In this document: piece by piece, positions 15,679-23,616 of the stretch
Numbering within the stretch: position 1 is the first letter of the stretch
How the letters are laid out: each line of letters starts with the position of its first letter
Origin: Allopontixanthobacter sp041552775
GTDB lineage: Bacteria; Pseudomonadota; Alphaproteobacteria; Sphingomonadales; Sphingomonadaceae
Assembly: GCA_041552775.1 (NCBI GenBank)
Contig: JBFEKH010000021.1
Span: forward strand, 1 to 30,123
DNA length: 30,123 nt
Reading direction: 5' to 3'
The notes under the pieces: generated by a model
What the model was told of the DNA's origin: nothing
The model's database searches: none
The model's input: the letters and a program-made list of their open reading frames with translations, nothing else
Program-made: the position numbers and the translations under genes

Positions 15679-16356
15679 TCATGCGTCCAGCGCGGCGAGA
15701 AAATCACCGGCATGGGCAAGCAATGCCTCATCCCATGCATCCGGCGCAAGCTGGATCCCCAGTTTTGCGAGGCTGGTGACCCCATATTCGGCAATCCCGC
15801 AGGGAACAATGCCGGCAAAGTGCGACAGGTCCGGGTCCAGATTGACGGAAAAGCCGTGCATCGTGACCCAGCGGCGCACGCGCACGCCAATCGCGCCAAT
15901 CTTCGCCTCCGCCCCGTCGATATCGCGGGTCCAGATGCCGATCCGCCCCTCGGCGCGCCAACTTTCCACCCCGATATCGCCCAGCGTGTCGATTACCCAG
16001 CCTTCGAGTGCATGGACAAACCGGCGCACGTCGCGCCCGCGTTTCGTGAGGTCGAGCAGGACGTAACCGATCCGCTGCCCCGGCCCGTGATAGGTATAGC
16101 GCCCGCCGCGCCCGGCCTCGACCACTTCGAAACGCGGATCGAGCAACTCGCCCGCCGCCGCGCTGGTCCCGGCGGTATAGACCGGCGGATGTTCCAGCAG
16201 CCAGACCAGTTCCTGCGCATCGCCGCTGGCAATCGCGCGGTTACGGATGTCCATCGCCGCCAGCGCTTCACGATACGGCACCTGATCCGTCTCACGGCGA
16301 TATTCGATCCCGTGCGGCGAATCCGCCGATGCGTCTGGGGAAAGGTTTTTTTCCAT
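15679..16356 (-). CDS. lipB: Octanoyltransferase LipB
   Basis: LipB moves octanoate from acyl carrier protein to lipoyl domains, the first step of lipoate synthesis. The 225-residue protein has RGGRYTYHGPGQ (about 83-94) and the catalytic lysine and cysteine expected for the family: K152 in AKIGAIGVR and C186 in GIVPCGI. Its neighbours are a small lipoprotein gene downstream and a divergent membrane-protein gene; lipA is not in the window. The 79-base divergent gap at 16357-16435 shows no firm promoter. Confidence 0.94.
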   Translation of the reverse strand: MEKNLSPDASADSPHGIEYRRETDQVPYREALAAMDIRNRAIASGDAQELVWLLEHPPVYTAGTSAAAGELLDPRFEVVEAGRGGRYTYHGPGQRIGYVLLDLTKRGRDVRRFVHALEGWVIDTLGDIGVESWRAEGRIGIWTRDIDGAEAKIGAIGVRVRRWVTMHGFSVNLDPDLSHFAGIVPCGIAEYGVTSLAKLGIQLAPDAWDEALLAHAGDFLAALDA

Positions 16357-16435
16357 TTGATTTGCGTGGCAAGCCCTGTCCGGCTTATCAAGAGACTTCT
16401 TTTATATCGCGTTTGAATCGGGGGATTGCATCAAA

Positions 16436-17251
16436 ATGAAACTGGATATGGGAAATGCCTGGAACGAGGCAACACACCTACTCTCTGCCAATCGCGAATT
16501 GTTGGCGATTATCGCAGGGATTTTCGTGTTTCTTCCCGCGATTGTGCTGGCGGTAATTGCCCCCGAAATGGCAGCGGGGCCCGCACAGGTAAATCCTGAC
16601 GATCCAATGGCTGCGGCACGCGAATTCTATTCGGCGAATGGTCTCTGGCTGCTCCTGATCGCCATTATCAACGCAATCGGCTCCCTGTCGCTGTTCGCGC
16701 TGCTGCGGGATGCCCGGCCGACAGTGGGCGAGGCGATTTCAACTGGTGTGAAAACGCTACTGCCCTATCTACTCGCCCAAATCCTGCTGCTCCTGGTCCT
16801 CGCAATTGCACTTGGTGTGCCCGTGGGTTTGGCTATCGGTATCGGCGGGCCTGTTGCAGGCGTACTGGTTGGCGTCATTGCTGCCGTTGCCTTCGTTTAC
16901 ATCATGATCAAATTCTCTCTCCTGGCGCCTGCGATGGTGATCGACGGAGAGCTTAATCCGGTGAGCGCACTGCGCACTTCTTGGAATGCAACCAAGGGCA
17001 ATAGCCTGCGCCTGCTGCTGTTCTACGTCTTGCTTGGGCTTGCGGTCATCGTGGTAGGCAGTGTGTTCGCCCTGGTCACCGGATTGTTCGTGGCAATGCT
17101 GGGAACAGGATCGATTGCCGCATTGCTTGGCGGCGCCTTGAACGGCCTGGTCAGTGCGGTCTGGGCCGTGGTGATCGTCGCAGTCCTGAGCGCCACCTAT
17201 CGTCAACTGACCGGGCCATCGGCCAAATCGGTTAGCGAGACCTTCGAGTAA
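16436..17251 (+). CDS. Multi-pass membrane protein, GDPD-membrane-domain/YciC-like
   Basis: The 271-residue protein has about six hydrophobic helices and is made largely of Ala, Leu, Val and Ile. It resembles the membrane-domain family found fused to some glycerophosphodiester phosphodiesterases and in YciC-like proteins, through the pattern FSLLAPAMVIDGELNPVSALRTSWNATKGN; no catalytic domain is attached. Function is unknown. It stands alone on the plus strand, divergent from lipB, and ends before a good stem-loop. Confidence 0.65.
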   Translation: MKLDMGNAWNEATHLLSANRELLAIIAGIFVFLPAIVLAVIAPEMAAGPAQVNPDDPMAAAREFYSANGLWLLLIAIINAIGSLSLFALLRDARPTVGEAISTGVKTLLPYLLAQILLLLVLAIALGVPVGLAIGIGGPVAGVLVGVIAAVAFVYIMIKFSLLAPAMVIDGELNPVSALRTSWNATKGNSLRLLLFYVLLGLAVIVVGSVFALVTGLFVAMLGTGSIAALLGGALNGLVSAVWAVVIVAVLSATYRQLTGPSAKSVSETFE

Positions 17252-17276
17252 TCAGAATACGTAAAGCGGGCTGGAA

Positions 17277-17298
17277 GGGGCAGTGAAAATGCTGCCCC
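17277..17298. terminator. Stem-loop between convergent genes, likely shared terminator
   Basis: GGGGCAG (17277-17283) and CTGCCCC (17292-17298) form a perfect 7-bp stem with an 8-base loop. It sits in the 69-base gap between the convergent membrane-protein and methyltransferase genes, so it could end transcription from both sides. No long T run follows on either strand. Confidence 0.55.
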
Positions 17299-17320
17299 GT
17301 CCATGTCATGGTCGAACGAT

Positions 17321-17926
17321 TTAGGCCGCTTCGTCTTTCCAGCCCCAGAACAACTGGCAAGGCAGGATGTTAAGCAATTCAAAGCCCTGTTCGATCTGCG
17401 TGAAATGCACGGCCATGAAATCGCGGGCAGCGGCAGAAAACTGATAGACCAGAAAGGCCCCGCCCGGCCGGATCACCTTGTGGGTCGCCTCGGCAATGGT
17501 TGGGCCGACACCTTCCGGTAGAGTCGAGAACGGGAGGCCGGACAGCACATAATCCGCATGATCATGCCCATGTTCGCGCACGATCCGCTCAACGTCTTCC
17601 GCTGAACCCAGTACCGCTGTGAAGCGGCTGTCGGCAATCGTCCGGTTAAGGTAATCGATGAACAGCGGGTTGGTGTCGATCACCAGCAGTGCCCCATCCT
17701 GCCGCAGGCGCTCCAGCACAGGACCGCAGAACGTACCGACGCCGGGGCCATATTCGACGAACAGCTTGCATTCATCCCATTTGACCGGCTTCAGCATTTT
17801 GGCGATGGTAAAGCGCGATGACGGGATGATCGAGCCGACCATCTTGGGATGTTCCAGAAAGCCGCGGAAAAAAACTGCCCATTGGCCAAGCAGGCGTCCG
17901 AAACGATTATCCTGGTCGCCGCTCAT
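17321..17926 (-). CDS. Class I SAM-dependent methyltransferase, PmtA-like
   Basis: The 201-residue protein has the SAM-binding glycine motif VEYGPGVGTF near 57-66, the acidic end of strand 2 in LLVIDTNPLFIDYL, and DYVLSGLPFSTLP as motif IV. The segment around FLEHPKMVGSIIPSSRF is characteristic of rhizobial-type phospholipid N-methyltransferase PmtA, which converts phosphatidylethanolamine to its N-methyl forms and phosphatidylcholine. A related 16S rRNA-dimethylase-like role cannot be excluded. The ATG at 17926 fits family length, although the open frame extends 41 codons upstream. Confidence 0.75.
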   Translation of the reverse strand: MSGDQDNRFGRLLGQWAVFFRGFLEHPKMVGSIIPSSRFTIAKMLKPVKWDECKLFVEYGPGVGTFCGPVLERLRQDGALLVIDTNPLFIDYLNRTIADSRFTAVLGSAEDVERIVREHGHDHADYVLSGLPFSTLPEGVGPTIAEATHKVIRPGGAFLVYQFSAAARDFMAVHFTQIEQGFELLNILPCQLFWGWKDEAA

Positions 17927-18029
17927 GGTGGCTGCAAGCTGGGTAGATTTGCTCAAGAAATTCGTCCCGATATGTCGGCGCGGAAGGTTTACCGCAAAGT
18001 TCGCCCCCGTTGCCAAATGCGCATGCCGA

Positions 18030-18049
18030 TTGCAAGCGACCGCTTGCAA
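18030..18049. promoter_or_regulatory. 20-bp palindrome upstream of the MFS gene, candidate operator
   Basis: TTGCAAGCG and CGCTTGCAA are perfect 9-bp arms around a 2-bp centre, ending 32 bases before the MFS start in a 155-base divergent gap with the methyltransferase gene. This form is typical of sites for dimeric helix-turn-helix repressors. No regulator gene lies beside it. The rest of the gap shows nothing else. Confidence 0.55.
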
Positions 18050-18081
18050 GCCAATGCTGTCAGGCCTAGCGCCAAACTGTA

Positions 18082-19446
18082 ATGGCAGACCTGAACCCGC
18101 CCGAAATAGTTGTTCCAGCGCCTGCAGCCGCGCGCCCGATCTCGCGCAATCGCATGGCGTTGCTGTTCGCGGTGATGCTGACCACTGCAGCGGGCAACAC
18201 CGCGATGCAATCGGTCATGCCTGCAATCGGTACGTCCCTGGGTGTGGCCGATGTGTGGATCAGCCTGGCTTACAGTTGGTCAGCATTGCTGTGGGTGATC
18301 TGTGCGCCAATATGGGCGCGCAAGTCCGACCAGCGCGGCCGCAAGGCGATGATGGCCTTGGGCCTGGTCGGCTTCAGCGCTTCGATGGGCCTGTGCGGCG
18401 TGGCGCTGTGGTTTGGCCTCAATGGCTGGCTGCCCGCCCTGTGGACGCTGTTGCTGTTTGCCGCAGCGCGCAGCCTTTACGGCGGATTTGGCTCCGCAGC
18501 GCCGCCCGCAGTACAGGCCTATGTCGCATCACGCACCGCACGTTCCGAGCGGACACAGGCCCTGTCGCTGATTGCTTCGAGCTTTGGCCTGGGCACGGTG
18601 ATCGGGCCCGCGTTGGCCCCGCTCATGGTGTTCCCCGGCCTCGGACTGGTTGGTCCTTTCGTGGCTTTTACCGTGCTGGGCGTGGTCACACTGATCGCGC
18701 TGCGCATTTTCCTGCCCAATGACGAACCGCAATTCGCCGCACGCGGCACCGCTTATGACGCGCCTTACGGTTCCGGCGGGGCCAGCCGCGACCCCAAGAC
18801 GGATGACGAAGATCCCGGCGAGAGCGACGGCGGATATGACACACCGCCCGCCAAGCTTGGCTGGTGGGAACCGCGCCTCCGCCCGTGGGTGATTGCCGGC
18901 CTGCTGGGCGGACATGCGCAGGCAATGGTGCTGGGAATTTCCGGCTTCCTGGTGCTCGACCGCCTCGATTTGCGGGCCACTCCGGAGATGGCCACCGGCT
19001 CCATCGCGATTGTTCTGATGTGCGGCGCAATCGCGACATTGCTGGCACAATGGGGCTTGATCCCGCGTTTCAAGCTCGGCCCCCGGGCAGCGATTCTGTC
19101 CGGATGCGGCCTGGCTGCCGTGGGTACATTGCTGTTCGGCACCGCGCAGGAATTGCACGGGATCGCGCTGGGCTATTCCATCGCATCGTTGGGCTTCGGC
19201 TTGTTCCGGCCTGGCTTCAATGCCGGGGCATCTCTCGCGGTTTCTCGCAAGGAACAGGGCGAGGCATCCGGCGTCGTGGCGTCAGCGACGGGCGCGGCCT
19301 ATATTGTGGCCCCGGCGATTGGCGTGTGGCTGTACGGCCATTCGGACTGGCTCGCCTTTGCCTTCATCATCGGCCTTTGCATCGCGGTGCTGGTGATTGG
19401 CTGGCGGTCGCTGTCTGCTGACGAAGTTCTGACCGCCGATCACTAA
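18082..19446 (+). CDS. Major facilitator superfamily transporter
   Basis: The 454-residue protein has about 12 transmembrane helices. The loop between helices 2 and 3 carries the MFS motif A in the form APIWARKSDQRGRK. A long acidic, Gly/Asp-rich central loop (about 222-250) separates the two halves. The general pattern, with SFGLGTVIGPALAPLM, fits multidrug-type (DHA1-like) exporters; substrate unknown. It is preceded by a strong palindrome and converges on the arsC-type gene with 26 bases between stops. Confidence 0.85.
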   Translation: MADLNPPEIVVPAPAAARPISRNRMALLFAVMLTTAAGNTAMQSVMPAIGTSLGVADVWISLAYSWSALLWVICAPIWARKSDQRGRKAMMALGLVGFSASMGLCGVALWFGLNGWLPALWTLLLFAAARSLYGGFGSAAPPAVQAYVASRTARSERTQALSLIASSFGLGTVIGPALAPLMVFPGLGLVGPFVAFTVLGVVTLIALRIFLPNDEPQFAARGTAYDAPYGSGGASRDPKTDDEDPGESDGGYDTPPAKLGWWEPRLRPWVIAGLLGGHAQAMVLGISGFLVLDRLDLRATPEMATGSIAIVLMCGAIATLLAQWGLIPRFKLGPRAAILSGCGLAAVGTLLFGTAQELHGIALGYSIASLGFGLFRPGFNAGASLAVSRKEQGEASGVVASATGAAYIVAPAIGVWLYGHSDWLAFAFIIGLCIAVLVIGWRSLSADEVLTADH

Positions 19447-19472
19447 GGCTGCTCGCAGACCAGTAATTCCGC

Positions 19473-19817
19473 CTACAGAATTTCCTCGACCAGTTCCTTG
19501 GGCCGGCATAGCCGCACGCCCTTGTCCGTTTCCACCAGCGGACGATTGATCAGGATCGGTTCGTCGGCCATCGCATCCAGAACGGTATCGTCATCGGCGC
19601 TGGTCAGTCCGCGTTCCTCCGCATCGGTCCCCATCAATCGCAAACCTTCTCGTGCGGCCATGCCGGCATCGCGAAACAGCTGCGCCAGTTTTTCGCGGCT
19701 GGGCGGGTTTTCCAGATAGCGGACCACGGTCAGTTCAACCCCGTCGCGCTCCTCCAGAATCGCCAGCGTATTGCGCGACGTGCCGCATTTGGGATTGTGC
19801 CAGATAGTCGCTTTCAT
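19473..19817 (-). CDS. arsC: ArsC-family glutaredoxin-dependent arsenate reductase
   Basis: The 114-residue protein has the ArsC thioredoxin-like fold signatures: IWHNPKCGTSRNTL with C11 as the reactive cysteine, YLENPPSREKL, and ILINRPLVET near the C-terminus. Such enzymes reduce arsenate with glutathione and glutaredoxin. GGAG lies 7 bases before the ATG at 19817. No arsB, acr3 or arsR is next to it, so it could also be a general ArsC/Spx-fold reductase without a dedicated arsenic role. It is divergent from the TonB receptor across 152 bases. Confidence 0.88.
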   Translation of the reverse strand: MKATIWHNPKCGTSRNTLAILEERDGVELTVVRYLENPPSREKLAQLFRDAGMAAREGLRLMGTDAEERGLTSADDDTVLDAMADEPILINRPLVETDKGVRLCRPKELVEEIL

Positions 19818-19896
19818 GGTGCTTCTCCGAATCTGTATAGTGCGCGCCTCCCTAGTGACTTCCCAAGCCAACAGCAATTTTCTCGCGAAGCAATTT

Positions 19897-19958
19897 GAAT
19901 GGTTGCAATTGCAAACCATTCTCATTAGCAGGCATCCCATAACGAGAATCATTCGCAA
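19897..19958 (+). promoter_or_regulatory. Cluster of dyads, candidate Fur boxes before the TonB receptor
   Basis: Three elements lie in the 152-base gap before the receptor. A 25-bp near-palindrome spans 19897-19921 (GAATGGTT and AACCATTC arms around GCAATTGCA). Next, 19910-19930 runs TGCAAACCATTCTCATTAGCA-like with TGC/GCA ends. Third, 19941-19958 reads on the other strand TTGCGAATGATTCTCGTT. The last two resemble alphaproteobacterial Fur sites and have centres about 30 bp apart, ending 12 bases before the ATG. This suggests repression of the receptor by iron. Confidence 0.55.
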
Positions 19959-19969
19959 TAGGGAATATC

Positions 19970-22075
19970 ATGCCAGCATTCACATACCGCTCGATCCTGC
20001 TTTCCGGTGCCGTGCTCGCCATGCCGGTCGCGCCCGTGCTTGCGGATACGGACGAGCAGCCGACCCGCGATTATCTGCCAGCAGAAATCGTCGTAACCGG
20101 CTCGGCTGATGGATATGGCTCGGATGATGGGTCCACCGCCACCAAGACTCCCACCCCGCTGATCAATGTGCCGCAAACCGTCGCGGTGATCACCGACGAT
20201 CAGTTGCAGGACCAGGGAATCCGTCAATTGGGCGATGCACTGCGTTATATTCCCGGCATCTCCATCGAAAGCGGCGAAGGTCACCGCGACGAGATCTTTA
20301 TCCGGGGACAGGAAAGTTCCGCCGATTTCTATCTCGACGGCTTGCGCGACGATGCGCAATATTATCGCTCGCTGTATAATGTGGAACGGATCGAGGTGCT
20401 GAAGGGCGCCAATGCGCTTATCTTCGGCCGCGGCGGCGGGGGCGGCGTGGTCAACCGCGTCAGCAAAACCGCACAGGTTGGCGATGCATTCACCGAGGCA
20501 GAAGGCTCGGTGAACAATTTCGGCGCGTTTGCACTCGCGACCGACTTTAACCAGCCGCTGAACGACACGATTTCCGCCCGCCTCAATGCAACGTACGAGG
20601 AATTCGGCAACAATCGCGATTTCTACGAAGGCCGCTTCATCGGCATTTCGCCGACCATCGCAGTCCAGGCCGGGCCGGATACAAGGGTTACTGCCACCTA
20701 TTCCTATGACGATGATGCCCGGGTGACCGATCGCGGCCTGCCTGCGTTCAATGGCGAGCCGCTGTTTGGCTTTGATGATACGTTCTTCGGCGATCCCGAT
20801 TTCAATTACGCCACTGCCGAAACGCATATTGCCCGCGTCCGGATCGAACACCGCGTCTCGGATAGCCTGACCGCCAATGCCTCCGTCCAATATGCCAATT
20901 ACGACAAGGATTACGCCAATGTCCTGCCTCGTGGGACCGATGGCACGACAGTCAGCCTGTCCGGCTACCGCGACCTGACCGCGCGCAAAAACCTGATCGC
21001 GCAGGCCAATCTGGTGTGGGATGTGCAAACGGGCGTGCTGGACCACACGGTACTGTTCGGCGTCGAGGCAGGATCGCAAGACACCAGCAACAGTCGCCGC
21101 AATGTCCTGTTCGATAACGGCACGGGATTGGTCAGCCAGGTCAGTGTGCCGCTGGACGATGTCATCTTCGTCCCGCCGGTGTCGCTCACCGACACCATCC
21201 GCAGCAACGAGAGCAATCTGCAGACATTTTCCGCCTATCTGCAGGACCAGATCAAGATCGGCGATCATCTGGAACTGATCGCCGGGGTCCGCTGGGACCG
21301 GTTCGATCTGGACACCGTAAATCTGCTGTCGCCGGTCACTGGCGCACGCGTGGACGAGAAGTTCAGCCCGCGATTTGGCGTGGTGGTAAAGCCAACCGAC
21401 ACGCTGTCTTTCTACGCCAGCTATACCGAGAGCTTCCTGCCACAATCGGGTGATCAGTTTACCAGCCTCGATTCCGAAACAGCATCGCTCGAGCCGGAGA
21501 AATTCATCAATTACGAAGTGGGCGCGAAATGGCTGATCCAGCCTGACCTGTTCCTGACCGCAGCAGTATTCCGGCTTGATCGGAGCAACAGCCAGGCGCC
21601 CGATCCAAACAACACCGGGCTGTCCATCCTGACCGGCGCGAGCCGCACCGAGGGGTTTGAGCTAAGCCTGGTGGGCAACATCCTGCCCAACTGGCAGGCA
21701 AGCCTTGGTTACACCTATCTCGACGGCCAATTGCAGGCCACGAGCGAGGCGGGTCCGGCGGGTACGCGATTGCAGCAATTGCCAAAGCACCAGCTTTCGG
21801 CATGGAACCGCGTCCAGATTACCGACAGCTTCGCCATCGGCCTCGGCGCGATCCATCAGGCAGACCAATTCGCATCCTTCAGCGGCATTGTGGTGCTGCA
21901 ATCATACTGGCGGGTCGATTCAGCAGCCTTCTTCGATATCAGCGAGCGGCTCTCGATCCAGCTCAATGTCGAGAATTTGCTGGACGAGAATTACTATCCT
22001 AGCGCGCATGGCGACAACAACATCCAGCCCGGCGCACCGCTCAGCGCGCGGCTGGGGGTGCGGGTGAAGCTTTAG
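19970..22075 (+). CDS. TonB-dependent outer-membrane receptor, catecholate siderophore type
   Basis: The 701-residue protein has a signal peptide ending about PVLADTDEQ, a TonB-box-like IVVTGSA segment, a plug domain (about 50-170: NVPQTVAVITDDQLQDQGI, IFIRGQESSADFYLDGLRDD, LKGANALIFGRGGGGGVVNRVSK), and a beta barrel ending in aromatic-poor GVRVKL after NLLDENYYPSAHGDNN. The plug signatures match receptors of the Fiu/FhuE-like ferric-siderophore class, which import iron chelates using TonB energy. Candidate Fur sites upstream agree with an iron role. No siderophore synthesis or ABC importer genes lie nearby. AGGGA precedes the ATG by 5 bases. Confidence 0.9.
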   Translation: MPAFTYRSILLSGAVLAMPVAPVLADTDEQPTRDYLPAEIVVTGSADGYGSDDGSTATKTPTPLINVPQTVAVITDDQLQDQGIRQLGDALRYIPGISIESGEGHRDEIFIRGQESSADFYLDGLRDDAQYYRSLYNVERIEVLKGANALIFGRGGGGGVVNRVSKTAQVGDAFTEAEGSVNNFGAFALATDFNQPLNDTISARLNATYEEFGNNRDFYEGRFIGISPTIAVQAGPDTRVTATYSYDDDARVTDRGLPAFNGEPLFGFDDTFFGDPDFNYATAETHIARVRIEHRVSDSLTANASVQYANYDKDYANVLPRGTDGTTVSLSGYRDLTARKNLIAQANLVWDVQTGVLDHTVLFGVEAGSQDTSNSRRNVLFDNGTGLVSQVSVPLDDVIFVPPVSLTDTIRSNESNLQTFSAYLQDQIKIGDHLELIAGVRWDRFDLDTVNLLSPVTGARVDEKFSPRFGVVVKPTDTLSFYASYTESFLPQSGDQFTSLDSETASLEPEKFINYEVGAKWLIQPDLFLTAAVFRLDRSNSQAPDPNNTGLSILTGASRTEGFELSLVGNILPNWQASLGYTYLDGQLQATSEAGPAGTRLQQLPKHQLSAWNRVQITDSFAIGLGAIHQADQFASFSGIVVLQSYWRVDSAAFFDISERLSIQLNVENLLDENYYPSAHGDNNIQPGAPLSARLGVRVKL

Positions 22076-22165
22076 GCTGATATTAAAGGAATTGGGTCGA
22101 ATGTCCGCTAACGACCGGTTGAACCCGTCACCCAAAAGCAGACATCCAAAATCTGCCTCCAACCG

Positions 22166-22726
22166 CTATTCCGGCGCGGCAGGCCCAGTATCAGGCGCCG
22201 CCATCGCAGGCACAGCCCTAGCCGCATCTTCGCCGCTGATGCCGGGCGCAGGGGCGGCGCTGATGCGTTCGCGGCGGCGGGAAACGCGGCCTGCTTGCTG
22301 GATCGCCTCAACCAGCCGGGGATAGACCCCGCAGCGGCATAGATTGGGCACAGCCGCCTCGATCTGTTCCTTCGAGGGATCGGCGTTGCGTTCGATCAGC
22401 GCGGCAGCGGCCATAACGATGCCTGGGGTGCAGAAACCGCACTGTATGGCCTGCTGTGCAACCATCGCCTGTTGTACGGGATGGGAGCGATCGCGGGACA
22501 AACCCTCGATCGTGGTGACAAAGCGGCCCTCCGCCTCGGTGATCGTGATCAGGCAGCTGCGCAGCGCCTCCCCGTCGATCAGCACCATGCAGGCACCGCA
22601 ATCGCCCGCCCCGCAACCGTATTTGGTACCCGTCAGATTGGCGGCATCGCGCAGCGCCCACAGCAGCGGGGTTTCCGGATCCATATCGAACTGGACCGGC
22701 CGCTCGTTCACCGTCATGCGCGACAT
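22166..22726 (-). CDS. [2Fe-2S] subunit of a molybdenum hydroxylase, orphan
   Basis: The 186-residue protein is the small iron-sulfur subunit of the xanthine dehydrogenase/isoquinoline 1-oxidoreductase family. All eight cluster cysteines are present: C38, C43, C46 and C58 in the plant-ferredoxin-like part, and C96, C99, C130 and C132 in the helical part (QCGFCTPG, LCRCGVYPR). Beyond about residue 150 it has an Arg-rich then Ala/Pro-rich tail unlike the core family. The molybdopterin-binding large subunit that it should serve is not adjacent: downstream is the convergent TonB receptor. It begins 3 bases after the class II aldolase stop, so the two form an operon. Confidence 0.87.
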   Translation of the reverse strand: MSRMTVNERPVQFDMDPETPLLWALRDAANLTGTKYGCGAGDCGACMVLIDGEALRSCLITITEAEGRFVTTIEGLSRDRSHPVQQAMVAQQAIQCGFCTPGIVMAAAALIERNADPSKEQIEAAVPNLCRCGVYPRLVEAIQQAGRVSRRRERISAAPAPGISGEDAARAVPAMAAPDTGPAAPE

Positions 22727-22729
22727 GGG

Positions 22730-23491
22730 TTAGTCGCGCCAGCTGCTGTCGATCCGGTCGATCTTACGCTTCCAAGCCTCAAAATCGGCATAGCCGGGTC
22801 CGCCAGGAGCTTGCGCCTGGCTGATGTCCCGCTGATGGACTGCGATCACATCGTCTGAAATGTGAATGGGTTTGCCCATAGACATGGTCGCAAGTTGAAT
22901 TTCGCATGCCCGCTGCAGCGCCCAGGTCTGCAAAAACATTTCATGGATCGTCCGGCCCATCACCACCGGCCCGTGATTGCGCAGCATCAGGATGCGCTTG
23001 TCGCCAAGGTTCTTGACCAGCCGCTCGCCCTCTTCAGCGCGAACGGTGACGCCTTCGAAATCGTGGTACCCGACCTTATTGATGAAGTTGCAGGCGTAGA
23101 AATTGACCGGCAGGATACCGCCTTCACTGCTGCAAACCGCCATGGTGGCAGTGGTGTGCATGTGGCAGATCGCGTTCGCCGCGGGCACATGTTCATGGAA
23201 ATAGGCGTGCTGGGTGAACCCGGCCTTGTTCACCGGATAGGGGCTGCCATCCAGCGTGTTGCCGCGAATGTCGATCTTGACCAGATTGGACGCCGTCACT
23301 TCCGAATAGAGCAGGCCGAACGGATTGATCAGAAACGCGTCCTTTTCGCCGGGCACGCCAAAGGAAATGTGGTTATAGATCGATTCGGACCAGCCCATGT
23401 GATCGAAAATCCGGTAACATGCCGCCAGGTCCAGCCGGGCCTGCCATTCCGCTTCGCTACATTCGACCTTTGGTTTCAGCTGCGTTGCCAT
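22730..23491 (-). CDS. Class II aldolase/adducin family protein
   Basis: The 253-residue protein has the zinc-binding histidines of the fuculose-1-phosphate aldolase fold: H110 and H112 in CHMHTTATMAV and H173 in MLRNHGPVVMG. SIYNHISFGVPG and FLINPFGLLYSEVTASNLVKID match the family N-terminal half. Members include sugar-phosphate aldolases, decarboxylases and proteins of unknown role; several similar alphaproteobacterial proteins have no assigned substrate. AGGAGA lies 5 bases before the ATG. It is followed directly by the iron-sulfur subunit gene. Confidence 0.87.
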   Translation of the reverse strand: MATQLKPKVECSEAEWQARLDLAACYRIFDHMGWSESIYNHISFGVPGEKDAFLINPFGLLYSEVTASNLVKIDIRGNTLDGSPYPVNKAGFTQHAYFHEHVPAANAICHMHTTATMAVCSSEGGILPVNFYACNFINKVGYHDFEGVTVRAEEGERLVKNLGDKRILMLRNHGPVVMGRTIHEMFLQTWALQRACEIQLATMSMGKPIHISDDVIAVHQRDISQAQAPGGPGYADFEAWKRKIDRIDSSWRD

Positions 23492-23616
23492 TGTTCTCTC
23501 CTGACTTCGTAATTTTGCCCTTTATCGCACGGGTCCGGCGCACGCTGCAAGGACCGGTTTTACTTCGCACCGCCTAAGCGCTTTCCACATGCCCCCTGCC
23601 CCGCTAACGCCGCACC

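Noticed and set aside
16372..16391. AAGCC/GGCTT repeat between lipB and the membrane protein gene
   Set aside because: A 5-bp arm repeat is expected by chance in a 79-base gap.
19949..21445. 498-codon open frame antisense to the TonB receptor
   Set aside because: The receptor frame has full plug and barrel signatures; long antisense frames are normal in high-GC genes and this one has no recognisable domain.
22138..22156. GCAGA/TCTGC inverted repeat between the TonB receptor and the iron-sulfur gene
   Set aside because: Only five base pairs with a 9-base loop and no T run; too weak to call a terminator in this 90-base gap.
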